Source: Prevotellaceae bacterium UBA6398
Lineage (GTDB): Bacteria > Bacteroidota > Bacteroidia > Bacteroidales > Bacteroidaceae
Assembly (NCBI GenBank): GCA_002437495.1
Contig: DJQA01000004.1
Coordinates: 53,675 to 117,674 of the forward strand
Direction: 5' to 3'
Length of the DNA: 64,000 nucleotides
The notes below the pieces were generated by a model. The model was not told where the DNA came from. It made no database searches and worked only from the letters and a program-made list of their open reading frames with translations. How positions within the stretch are numbered: the stretch's first letter is position 1; the number at the start of each line of letters is the position of its first letter. Position numbers and translations under genes: made by a program. Shown one piece after another: positions 43,840-51,586 of the stretch.

Positions 43840-44733
43840 TTATTTGTTTTTCTTTGTTTCCACAACAACCATTATGGGGTAGTGGTCGCTCGGCGTATGG
43901 GCGCGTGCCACTTTCCTGCCGTTGGTGTCGGTTGTTTCGGTGCGGTAAACATCGGTAAGCTCGCCGTATTTCTCAACAGTGAATTCCTTGGTTAGGAATA
44001 TGTGGTCTATCCTATTGTTCATGCCCAGCCCTTCGGGGTGGAAGTCGTTGAAGGTGCTCATGTTCAGGTATCTGAACTTTGCAATGCGGTAGGCGTCGCT
44101 AAGAATGCCCGAATTGTCTATAAGCTTGAAACCGTCGTTGTGTTGGTCGATGTTGAAGTCGCCCGAAAGTATTGCCGGCAGCTTGTGCTTGTCCTCCTTT
44201 ATGCGCTTTAAAATCATCTTTGCGCTTTCGGCGCGCGCCTTCACCCCTATGTGGTCCATGTGCAGGTTGTAATAAACAAACTTGAACCCGGTGCCCTTTA
44301 TTTTGAACACGCCCCAGGTGCATATCCTCACGCAGGCTGCGTCCCATCCCAAGCCGGGGCGGTCGGGCGTGGGGCTTAGCCAAAAGTTGCCGCTTTCAAG
44401 GAGCTTGAACTTGCTTGTGTCGTAGAAAATGGCGGAGTATTCACCTTTTTCCTTGCCGTCGTCTCGCCCCACGCCTATGTATTCATAGCCCGGAAGCTGC
44501 GCCTTCATGTCTTCTAACTGGTTGTGGAAGCCCTCTTGTGTGCCGAAAATCTCAAACCCATGAAAGCGTATCAGCTTTGTGAGGTAGGGGCAGCGTTGCT
44601 GCCATCCTTCGCCACGTTGCACATCGCCTCCGTTTTGCAGACGTATGTTGTAGGTGGCAAGCACGAACTTGTGTGCCGATGCCGACATAGCCGCGATTAG
44701 CGCCACAAGAAATATTGCAAGTTTTTTGTTCAT
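43840..44733 (-). CDS. Secreted endonuclease/exonuclease/phosphatase-family hydrolase
   Basis: Exported metal-dependent hydrolase of 297 residues with a signal peptide (about 1-20, AMSASA). EEP-fold motifs: ATYNIRLQ near the start, GTQEG (catalytic E), GDFNID, and the C-terminal SDHYPI. It could act on phosphodiesters or phosphate esters; substrate is not predictable. The ATG at 44733 is preferred since it starts the signal peptide; the longer frame is non-coding. Confidence 0.86.
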   Translation of the reverse strand: MNKKLAIFLVALIAAMSASAHKFVLATYNIRLQNGGDVQRGEGWQQRCPYLTKLIRFHGFEIFGTQEGFHNQLEDMKAQLPGYEYIGVGRDDGKEKGEYSAIFYDTSKFKLLESGNFWLSPTPDRPGLGWDAACVRICTWGVFKIKGTGFKFVYYNLHMDHIGVKARAESAKMILKRIKEDKHKLPAILSGDFNIDQHNDGFKLIDNSGILSDAYRIAKFRYLNMSTFNDFHPEGLGMNNRIDHIFLTKEFTVEKYGELTDVYRTETTDTNGRKVARAHTPSDHYPIMVVVETKKNK

Positions 44734-44909
44734 AATGTATGATTGTTTGTATTGCTTTGCAAAGATACTAATAAATATGGTTTTCCTTAGAAATGCCTTT
44801 GTTATACGGGTATGGGAGTAAAAACGCACACGCTGTCGGTTTACGGAAAGATGTATCAAAACCATGCATGCTGTTAATGGCTTTTTTTCTCAGTGTGTTG
44901 TAGGTGCGG

Positions 44910-44997
44910 AAAAAAAGGTCTGATGTAGTTTTTTCTACGTCAGGCATAATTTTTTCTATATAGGACATGGTTTTTCTTATGTTTGATGTGGTTTTTG
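44910..44997 (-). repeat. Block A intergenic repeat, copy A8
   Basis: Read on the minus strand: CATCAAACATAAG, ATGTCCTATATAG, ATGCCTGACGTAG and CTACATCAGACC with a T-run. It lies downstream of the carboxyltransferase gene on the same strand and could be its terminator. Nothing else was identified in the 350 bp gap. Confidence 0.75.
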
Positions 44998-45081
44998 CGT
45001 GTGGTTGGTTTGCGGTAGCAATAAACAAAAAGAGAACATCGTGATGATGCTCTCTTTTTTCTTTATGCAGGGAAGTTTTTG

Positions 45082-46854
45082 TCAGATTCTTTCTATGTAT
45101 GCTATCACATCGCCCCGGCTTACGTTTGAGCCTTGTTTTGCGCAAATTTCCACGAGGCGGCCGCCCATGTTGGCGGGAACCTCGGAAATGAAGCCGTGGT
45201 TGTTCTCAATGTAGCAGAATGTGTCGCCGTCGTTGTATTTCTGTCCTATGAAAGGCTCGATGGCTTTCTTTGCCTCGCCCTCTCCCTGTATTTCCCAAAG
45301 CAGCTTTCCGCTTTCCCTTGCAACAACGGGGTCGGCTTTTTGGTGTTTGAGTTCCGAAATCTGCTCGGCGGTAAGTCCTGCACCGGCTTGTGCGTCCTTT
45401 GCCTTTTGCAGGTCTTCGAGGAATCGTTTTTTGGCTGCGCCGCTCTTGTAGTCGCGATACTGCGACTCGTGCATTGCGAATTCGAGCAGTTCTTCTTGGT
45501 CTTCTCCTTCGTCCCATCCGTTTTCTTTCATTTCCTTGCGGAATCGTGCAAGGTCGTCGGGATAGTTGCTCTGCGGGTCTTCGTTGGTGAACTCGTATCC
45601 CTTTTCCTTTGCCAGCTCCACAAGTTCGGGTGCCACTTTTCCGGGCAGCTTTCCGCTCTTGCCGAGAATCATTCCCCAAATGCTGTCGTCCATCATCGAA
45701 TAGCGCGGCTTGCCCATGCTTTCGCATAGCAGGTTCATAAGGGCGATGTTTTTCACATACTGGCTGAACGGTGTAACGAGTGGGGGATAGCCCACACGCG
45801 GCCAAACGTATGCCACTTCGTTGAACAGGCGCACCAACAATTCGTCTTCGCTGTATGGCTTTTCGCCCTTTGCCTCGCGGTTGTGGTTTATGGCTGTCTG
45901 CACGCCTTTGAGGTCGGCCATCATAGATCCCATCATGCCGCCCGGAAGCCCGCAGCCGAGAAGCAGGGAACTCTCAAGGCGGTTTTGTTTGTTCATGAAA
46001 TATCCCAAAAAATCATCTATGAATTCCTGTGTTAGCTTGCGCACCTCCATATAAGCGTCCATGTTAATGTCGGCAACCTCAAAGCCGTAGTGTTTAAGCA
46101 TGCTCTGCACGGAGATTATGTCGGGGTGTCCCTTTCCCCATGAAAGCGGCTCCACGGCAGTATCGATGATGTCTGCGCCGTTCTTGCAAACTTCGGCCAC
46201 AGAGGCCATAGCAAGTCCCGGACCTGTGTGGCAGTGATATTGTATTATTATATCGGGATGTTTTGCCTTTATCATTGCGCACAGCTTGCCGAGCATCGCC
46301 GGCTGCCCCACACCCGCCATGTCTTTGAGGCATATTTCGGGTGCGCCGGCCTCAATCAGCTTGTCGGCAACGGCACTGTAATATTCCGCCGTGTGTATTG
46401 GAGACGTGGTTATGCACAGCGTGGCCTGCGGGGTCATTCCTGCATCGAGGGCGTAGTGTATGCTCGGAATAATGTTGCGCACATCGTTAAGACCGCAGAA
46501 TATGCGCGGAATGTCAACGCCCTGTGCGTGCTTAACCTTGTACATTAGCTTCCTCACGTCTGCCGGCACGGGGAACATGCGCAGCGCGTTAAGGCCGCGG
46601 TCGAGCATATGGGTTTTTATTCCTGCCTCGTTGAACGGCTTTGTGAACGCTCTTACTGCTTTGTTGGGGTTCTCGCCGTAAAGGAGGTTAACCTGCTCGA
46701 ACGCTCCACCGTTGGTTTCAACACGCGAAAAGCATCCCATCTTGATGATTGCGGGCGCAACGCGCTCAAGCTGGTCCTTGCGCGGCTGATATTTGCCCGA
46801 CGACTGGAACATGTCGCGGTAAACGAGACTGAATTGGATTTTCTTTTTATTCAT
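45082..46854 (-). CDS. Carboxyltransferase-domain protein, oxaloacetate decarboxylase alpha-like
   Basis: Catalyses the carboxyl-transfer half-reaction of biotin-dependent decarboxylases or pyruvate carboxylase. The 590-residue protein has the HMGL-like barrel (about 5-280, with SLVYRDMFQSSG and the metal site region HCHTGPG), the conserved PYC_OADA domain (about 300-490) and a biotinyl-like C-terminal domain (about 520-590). Oddity: the biotin-carrying MKM is absent; the turn reads IENNHGF, with no lysine at the usual place. The start MNKKKIQFSL is the family start. Without a carrier subunit nearby, its partners must lie elsewhere. Confidence 0.88.
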   Translation of the reverse strand: MNKKKIQFSLVYRDMFQSSGKYQPRKDQLERVAPAIIKMGCFSRVETNGGAFEQVNLLYGENPNKAVRAFTKPFNEAGIKTHMLDRGLNALRMFPVPADVRKLMYKVKHAQGVDIPRIFCGLNDVRNIIPSIHYALDAGMTPQATLCITTSPIHTAEYYSAVADKLIEAGAPEICLKDMAGVGQPAMLGKLCAMIKAKHPDIIIQYHCHTGPGLAMASVAEVCKNGADIIDTAVEPLSWGKGHPDIISVQSMLKHYGFEVADINMDAYMEVRKLTQEFIDDFLGYFMNKQNRLESSLLLGCGLPGGMMGSMMADLKGVQTAINHNREAKGEKPYSEDELLVRLFNEVAYVWPRVGYPPLVTPFSQYVKNIALMNLLCESMGKPRYSMMDDSIWGMILGKSGKLPGKVAPELVELAKEKGYEFTNEDPQSNYPDDLARFRKEMKENGWDEGEDQEELLEFAMHESQYRDYKSGAAKKRFLEDLQKAKDAQAGAGLTAEQISELKHQKADPVVARESGKLLWEIQGEGEAKKAIEPFIGQKYNDGDTFCYIENNHGFISEVPANMGGRLVEICAKQGSNVSRGDVIAYIERI

Positions 46855-47031
46855 GACTTGCTTCTTTGTTTGTCTTACATTGATGGTTAATGCGCCGCCA
46901 TATATGCGCACATTACGCGGTGCAAAGTTATGAAATTCCTGCGATTTGGCATTCCGCCAACCGAATGTTTTTGTTAGATTTGCAAACAGTGCAGACCGGC
47001 GGAGCATATGCCGAAAAAATCCGGTCAACAT

Positions 47032-47061
47032 TGTAATAATTCCGTAGGTTGTCTGTCATAA
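47032..47061 (+). promoter_or_regulatory. Putative ECF promoter, copy 1 (sigma gene)
   Basis: TGTAATAATTCC, 7 nt, GTCTGTCATAA, ending 22 nt before the sigma factor ATG. The same two boxes at the same spacing recur at 47914-47943. This is the pattern expected for an autoregulated ECF sigma promoter. Confidence 0.7.
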
Positions 47062-47083
47062 AGATGCAAACACCAAAAATTGC

Positions 47084-47617
47084 ATGAACGATTTACAAAT
47101 AGTGGAGCGCATCTTAAAGCACCGCGAAAAGCGACTTTATGCGGTGCTTGTGGCGAAGTATTCGGGCATGGTGCTTTCCAAGGCCCTCGCCATAGTGCGC
47201 GACAAGGAACTTGCGGCAGAGGTTTCGCAGCAGACCTTTATAAAGGCGTACACCAACCTTGGCTCGTGGAGCGGCGGCGAGTCTCTCGCCCCGTGGCTCG
47301 CGGTGATTGCCTCGCACTTGGCTATTAATCTGCTCGACAAAATAAAGCGGCGAAACTGTGCTCCGCTTACGGACGATGTGGCCGAAGAGGACGACTTTTC
47401 GGAGGAGCGCGAGGAAAAGCTCGCCCGACTGCGCGAGGCCGTAAGGCTTTTGTCGGCGCAGGAACGCGAAATAATAAGGCTGCACTATTACGAGAACATG
47501 AAAACAGGAGAGATGGCAGAAAAGCTGAAACTGTCTCCGTCGAACGTACTCGTGAAGCTGCACAGAATACGTGAGAAACTGAAAGAACAACTAAAATCCT
47601 TGGAAAATGAACGATAA
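47084..47617 (+). CDS. ECF-type RNA polymerase sigma factor
   Basis: Alternative sigma factor of 177 residues. Region 2 is in LYAVLVAKYSGMVLSKALAIVRDKELAAEVSQQTFIKAYTNL (about 17-60) and region 4 in LLSAQEREIIRLHYYENMKTGEMAEKLKLSPSNVLVKLHRIREKL (about 125-170). No extra domain. It overlaps the next gene by 11 nt, which encodes a two-helix membrane protein that could be its anti-sigma partner. A 30 bp promoter-like element precedes it and is repeated downstream. Confidence 0.92.
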   Translation: MNDLQIVERILKHREKRLYAVLVAKYSGMVLSKALAIVRDKELAAEVSQQTFIKAYTNLGSWSGGESLAPWLAVIASHLAINLLDKIKRRNCAPLTDDVAEEDDFSEEREEKLARLREAVRLLSAQEREIIRLHYYENMKTGEMAEKLKLSPSNVLVKLHRIREKLKEQLKSLENER

Positions 47618-47918
47618 GGAACTTGACAAACTGATTAAGGACAGCTTTGAGCGCGATGCGATGCTCGAGGAGATAAACCGCAGCGTGATGAGGCAGATTA
47701 ACCGTTCGGAACGCAGGATTACGGCGCGGCGGCTCGCGAGAATGATAGCGGTGGCGTTCGGTGCGCCTTTGGTTGTGCTGGGCGGCGTGTGTGGAATTTA
47801 CAATGCCATGACAAACGCGGACTCCAAGCTTGTCGTTGCCTTTCTCGCCGTATCGGCGTTGATACTCATTTCATCGACGGCGGGATGTGTGGCAAAATTT
47901 TTTTCGGAAAAGCTGTAA
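47607..47918 (+). CDS. Small membrane protein, possible anti-sigma factor
   Basis: 103-residue protein with a charged N-terminal half (about 1-45, MNDKELDKLIKDSFERDAML) and two transmembrane helices (about 45-70 and 78-100). The start lies inside the sigma gene (11 nt overlap), the layout of many sigma/anti-sigma pairs. It has no zinc-binding anti-sigma motif, so the role is inferred from context. Confidence 0.7.
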   Translation: MNDKELDKLIKDSFERDAMLEEINRSVMRQINRSERRITARRLARMIAVAFGAPLVVLGGVCGIYNAMTNADSKLVVAFLAVSALILISSTAGCVAKFFSEKL

Positions 47919-47943
47919 TAATTCCCCGGTGCGTCTGTCATAA
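47914..47943 (+). promoter_or_regulatory. Putative ECF promoter, copy 2
   Basis: TGTAATAATTCC, 7 nt, GTCTGTCATAA: both boxes and spacing identical to 47032-47061. It overlaps the stop codon of the preceding gene and ends 31 nt before the next ATG. Confidence 0.7.
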
Positions 47944-47974
47944 GAGTGAAGTCTAACAAATAAAAAGAAACGAG

Positions 47975-48406
47975 ATGATAGAAGATTTGCAAGGCATGTT
48001 TGCCATAATCCTTTCGCTGGGCATTCCCATAACTGTAATGTCCTGGTACTACTACAGCAAGATAAAGGAGAAGAACGCCGACGTGGATTTGCGCAAGGCC
48101 CTTATCGAGAACAAAATTGACGCGGAGACGGCAAAAGTCATCATAGCCGAAAAGTCGCCGGAAAGGAGGAAGGAGAAAAAGTTCGCGAACCTGACATGGG
48201 GACTTTCCTTTGTGGGAATGGCATTGGGAGTACTCGTCCCGCTGCTTTGCGGACTGGAGCTTCAAAATGCGAACAGCGGTTTTGTGTTTGCCGCGTGCAT
48301 TGTGCTGGGCGTGGGATTTGGGCTGCTGGCATCGTTCCTCATTATATGGAAGCTGCGCAAGAAAGAAGAGGAACAGGCAGAGGAAGAAACTTCAGAAGAA
48401 CAGTAA
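47975..48406 (+). CDS. DUF6249-like membrane protein
   Basis: 143-residue protein with an N-terminal transmembrane helix (about 7-27), a charged middle (YYSKIKEKNADVDLRKALIENKIDAETAKVIIAEK) and two further helices (about 68-88 and 98-122), ending in an acidic tail. The build resembles Bacteroidetes DUF6249 proteins, which are often linked to sigma operons. It has its own copy of the ECF promoter, so it is a probable regulon member. Function unknown. Confidence 0.7.
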   Translation: MIEDLQGMFAIILSLGIPITVMSWYYYSKIKEKNADVDLRKALIENKIDAETAKVIIAEKSPERRKEKKFANLTWGLSFVGMALGVLVPLLCGLELQNANSGFVFAACIVLGVGFGLLASFLIIWKLRKKEEEQAEEETSEEQ

Positions 48407-48434
48407 ATCCATACTCTTACGATTAATCATTTGG

Positions 48435-48465
48435 GGCGGCTGCAAAAGTTTGCAGCCGCCTTTTT
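48435..48465 (+). terminator. Terminator after the DUF6249-like gene
   Basis: Stem GGCGGCTGCAAA/TTTGCAGCCGCC, 12 bp, followed by TTTTT. The opposite gene ends at 48465, so it may serve both. Confidence 0.85.
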
Positions 48466-49463
48466 CATGCGCGGCATATGCGTGAAATGCGCAGCAGGAG
48501 CCATCTTCCCCACACAACAATAAGCGCAAAAAGCAGCCGTGTCGACAAAATCCAAAACACGCTTATGCCTATAGCGCCAAACACGCACGTGTCTTCGATT
48601 ATTGAATGGTTCATTGCCAAATGTCTGTTGACAGCCGCCGCTTCATCTCTCGAAATTTCCCCGCCCTTTATGCAGTCGAACATCACCGCGCCGCCGTATG
48701 AAATACCAAGCGTGTTGCCGACGAGCCAGAAATAGGCGGCGTCTGCCGGAAGTCCGAAAAAGCGCATCAGCGGACGCAGCAACCTTGAAATAGCATTGAG
48801 CAGACGGTAAGCCTGAAGCGCGTTTTGTAAAATCATAACGGCAAAGATTATAAGAAACATCATCACCGATACCTTTATGTTTGCAATAGCCCAACTCTCT
48901 GCCACTTCCCAAAGCGTGGCATCGGCCTGCGGGGCTGCGCCAAAGCCGAAACTTTGCGGCATGTCGGGCAACACGATATTAAGGTAGAACGCCGCCGCAA
49001 AAGCCATCAATATCCTTAAAACCACCATCCCGGCAAACGAAGAGCCTGTGCGGTGGGTTACGGTGCATTCCATGGGCAGCGCGTGGCAAAGCAGCATCAT
49101 TAGCGATACTATGGTGGCTTGGCGCAGCGTAAGCTCAAGCGAAAGCAGCACGGCTATGCCGGCGTAGGTGGTTAGTGCGGCTCCGGTGATGAAAGCCACC
49201 GCACTTTCGCCCGGAAGTCCTATAAGGCGGAACAACGGGTCTATGTAGCGGGCGGCGCATTCTATCACTCCGAAATGCTGAAGCAGGGTTACAACGAGAG
49301 AAATCGGTATCATCATCTTCAGCAGCCACAAAGTCATTTTGCACGACTTTGGTAGGGCGGCGGCGCAGCACCTGCGCAGCCTCGCAACGTGAAGAACAAT
49401 CAGTTTTCTTTTCAAAACAGCGTACTTTATTAATTGCGCTGCAAAATTACCTATTTTATCCAT
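48465..49463 (-). CDS. Gate-domain (nucleoside recognition) membrane protein
   Basis: Polytopic inner-membrane protein of 332 residues with two gate (nucleoside_recog) domains (about 45-160 and 205-310), including PLFRLIGLPGESAVAFITGAALTTYAG and LMRFFGLPADAAYFWLVGNTLGISYGG. The same family contains YjiH and SpmA/SpmB. The start could be later (Met 43); the early frame ALPKSCKMTLW resembles known homologues, so I kept the longer start. Substrate unknown. Confidence 0.82.
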   Translation of the reverse strand: MDKIGNFAAQLIKYAVLKRKLIVLHVARLRRCCAAALPKSCKMTLWLLKMMIPISLVVTLLQHFGVIECAARYIDPLFRLIGLPGESAVAFITGAALTTYAGIAVLLSLELTLRQATIVSLMMLLCHALPMECTVTHRTGSSFAGMVVLRILMAFAAAFYLNIVLPDMPQSFGFGAAPQADATLWEVAESWAIANIKVSVMMFLIIFAVMILQNALQAYRLLNAISRLLRPLMRFFGLPADAAYFWLVGNTLGISYGGAVMFDCIKGGEISRDEAAAVNRHLAMNHSIIEDTCVFGAIGISVFWILSTRLLFALIVVWGRWLLLRISRICRA

Positions 49464-49483
49464 GGCGTGATATTGTCCCGTGG

Positions 49484-49513
49484 TTTGTGTTTGCCGGTTT
49501 TTGCCTAACTTTG
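49484..49513 (+). promoter_or_regulatory. Promoter of the CE2-like esterase gene
   Basis: TTTG at 49484-49487 and TAACTTTG at 49506-49513 with 18 nt between. The expected start of transcription is about 49518-49520. Confidence 0.75.
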
Positions 49514-49519
49514 CGGGTA

Positions 49520-49546
49520 ATGAAAACTAAAACTTTGACCATATGA
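49520..49546 (+). CDS. Possible 8-codon leader peptide
   Basis: ATG at 49520 gives MKTKTLTI and a stop whose TGA overlaps the ATG of the esterase gene (ATGA). It begins where transcription is expected to start. It may be a translation-coupled upstream ORF or chance. Confidence 0.3.
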   Translation: MKTKTLTI

Positions 49547-50634
49547 AAATAAGAAACTGTTTCGTGGCGGCCGCACTGGCGGTTGCAGCCTCGGCAATGG
49601 CAACCGTTACCCTGCCGCCCGAGGGCGAGTGGGTGAAGCCCACAGACAAATCAATTGTTTACGTTGGGCGTGTGAGCTTCCGCAACCCCAATGCACCCAT
49701 GTTCAACTACCCCGGCACGGAGATACGCGCCGGGTTCACCGGCACATCGCTCAAAATGGTGTGCAAGCCAATGACGGGCTACTTCATGGTGAGCATTGAC
49801 GGCAAAAAGGCTTTCAAGGTAAGCTTCAACGCTCCCAAGGACTCCATTGTGAGTCTTGCCACCGCGCTTTCGCCGGGCAAGCACACCGTCAGGGCTATGT
49901 ACATCATCGAGGGGCTTGACCGCAAGGGCGACTTCCGTGGTTTCATTCTCGACGAGGGCTGCAAACTGTTCAAGCCCGCGCTGCCCAAGCATCGCATAGA
50001 GTTCATAGGCAACTCGATCACTTGCGGCTTCGGCAACGAAAGCCTCAGCAACAGCGACCCCTTTGAGTTTGAGAGCGAGAACCACTACCTTACATACGCC
50101 ACCATAGTGAGCGACAAACTAAACGCCCTGCACACAGCCATTGCCAAAAGCGGTATAGGCGTTTACCGCAATGCCGGCGGCCCGGTGGACGGCTCGCCCG
50201 ATGTTATGGCGGTTGAGTACCCCTATACCATTTACAAGGACCATTCCGAGCGTTGGGATTTCTCGCGCTTCCGTCCCGAAGTGGTGTGCATAAACCTTGG
50301 CACAAACGACTTCTCTGGTCCCGGATACAAGGTAGAGAAATACGAAAAAGCTTACAGGGAGTTCCTAACCATTGTGCGCGGACATTATCCCAATGTGCCC
50401 ATTGTGTTGCTCACCGGCAGTATGCTGCAAGGCGAGACCAACGAGTTGCAGAAAAAAACGCTCGACCGCATTGCGGCTGACTTCAAAAGCGCGGGCGACA
50501 GCAAGATATACCGCCTTGATTTCTCACCGCAGAAAGGCGACTTGGGCTATGGGGCGTGTTGGCATCCCAGCTACAAGCAACACCAAAAGATGGCAGACGA
50601 GTTGTTGCCGTTGCTTAAGCGATTGCTGAAGTAA
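49543..50634 (+). CDS. CE2-like SGNH esterase, secreted
   Basis: Probable glycan deacetylase of 363 residues. After a signal peptide (about 1-20, ASAMA) comes a jelly-roll domain (about 35-140, as in CE2 enzymes) and an SGNH domain with IEFIGNSITCGFGNES (Ser), INLGTNDFSG and the catalytic histidine in WHPSYKQH. This domain order is that of CE2 acetyl esterases. It lies opposite and next to the gate-domain gene; no GH genes are adjacent. Confidence 0.85.
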   Translation: MKIRNCFVAAALAVAASAMATVTLPPEGEWVKPTDKSIVYVGRVSFRNPNAPMFNYPGTEIRAGFTGTSLKMVCKPMTGYFMVSIDGKKAFKVSFNAPKDSIVSLATALSPGKHTVRAMYIIEGLDRKGDFRGFILDEGCKLFKPALPKHRIEFIGNSITCGFGNESLSNSDPFEFESENHYLTYATIVSDKLNALHTAIAKSGIGVYRNAGGPVDGSPDVMAVEYPYTIYKDHSERWDFSRFRPEVVCINLGTNDFSGPGYKVEKYEKAYREFLTIVRGHYPNVPIVLLTGSMLQGETNELQKKTLDRIAADFKSAGDSKIYRLDFSPQKGDLGYGACWHPSYKQHQKMADELLPLLKRLLK

Positions 50635-50656
50635 CAGCCGAAAAGGACAGGGAAAT

Positions 50657-50708
50657 AATACAGGCAATGCCGGTTTCACAACAATGGGAAACCGGCATTG
50701 CCTGTATT
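50657..50708 (+). terminator. Long hairpin after the CE2-like gene
   Basis: A 21 bp perfect stem including ACAGGCAATGCCGGTTTC and its inverse, with a 10 nt loop, 22 nt after the stop. There is no T-run. Confidence 0.6.
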
Positions 50709-50847
50709 GGTAAAGTAGGGGCGTGGCTGTAAAGCCGGCGAGTTTTGAAGCACAAAGCCACCAAAATACAACGTACCGATATACGGGATTTTATTCCGAA
50801 CAAAAGAAAGTTTGTAATCGATTGTTTTTAGGCGTGTTGCAAAGTAC

Positions 50848-50934
50848 AAAAATTATGTCTGATATAGTTTTTTCTACATCAGACATAATTTTTTCTACAT
50901 AGGACATTGTTTTTTTAATTTCCCATATGGTTTT
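50848..50934 (-). repeat. Block A intergenic repeat, copy A9
   Basis: Read on the minus strand: CATATGGGAAATT, ATGTCCTATGTAG, TTATGTCTGATGTAG and CTATATCAGACATAATTTT. It follows the CE2-like gene, in a convergent gap with DUF3467. Block C (CTTTGCAACACG) follows on the minus strand. Confidence 0.75.
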
Positions 50935-51009
50935 GTGGTATAAAGAAAAAGTGGCGGCGGCGTGCTGTGCGTCAATGGCAATGACGCATGGTTTGCGCCG
51001 CTTTTCCTG

Positions 51010-51318
51010 TCACGCCTCGCCGTTTATTTGTCCGCCCATTTGTGCGGGCGTTCCGGGAAAGCGTATCTCGCCAAATGCCTGTTCGTATTTTTGAATATTG
51101 TTCTGAAGGGCGAACAACAGGCGTTTTGCGTGCTCGGGAGCCATGATAACGCGCGATTTTACGGGGGCTTTCGCCGTTCCGGGCATTACGCGTATGAAGT
51201 CCAGGATGAACTCCGCGCTCGAGTGGGTTATTACGGCAAGGTTGGAGTAAACGCCCTCCATGAGTTCGGCGGGCACGGTGATTTCAAGTTTGTTTCGATC
51301 GTTTTGGTTTTCTGCCAT
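51010..51318 (-). CDS. DUF3467 protein
   Basis: 102-residue protein of unknown function. It matches the DUF3467 pattern: a short basic start, PAELMEGVYSNLAVITHSSAEFILDFIRVMPG, and APVKSRVIMAPEHAKRLLFALQNNI. The start MAENQNDRN follows the family. In many Bacteroidetes a member lies next to rpoC; here it is about 19.5 kb away. The fold and role are not established. Confidence 0.85.
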   Translation of the reverse strand: MAENQNDRNKLEITVPAELMEGVYSNLAVITHSSAEFILDFIRVMPGTAKAPVKSRVIMAPEHAKRLLFALQNNIQKYEQAFGEIRFPGTPAQMGGQINGEA

Positions 51319-51586
51319 GGCGCTATTCTTTTTGATTTGATAAGTATATTCCACGCAAAGTTAGCCAAACTGCGGCAGAAAAAGGCAGTGCGCAATGTTT
51401 TTATTTGCAGTCGGGCGTGGCATTCCGCAGTGTGTCGGCGAATGCTTCAAATAATGGCATAAACGATGCCGCCTTTGCATGCTTAGTAGGGGATATGGTG
51501 TGAAAATGCTCAAAAAACACGTGCGGCATCGGGAAAAGACTTAAATTTGTTATCGAATAATGATTGTATTTTAAAAAAGAAAGGCA

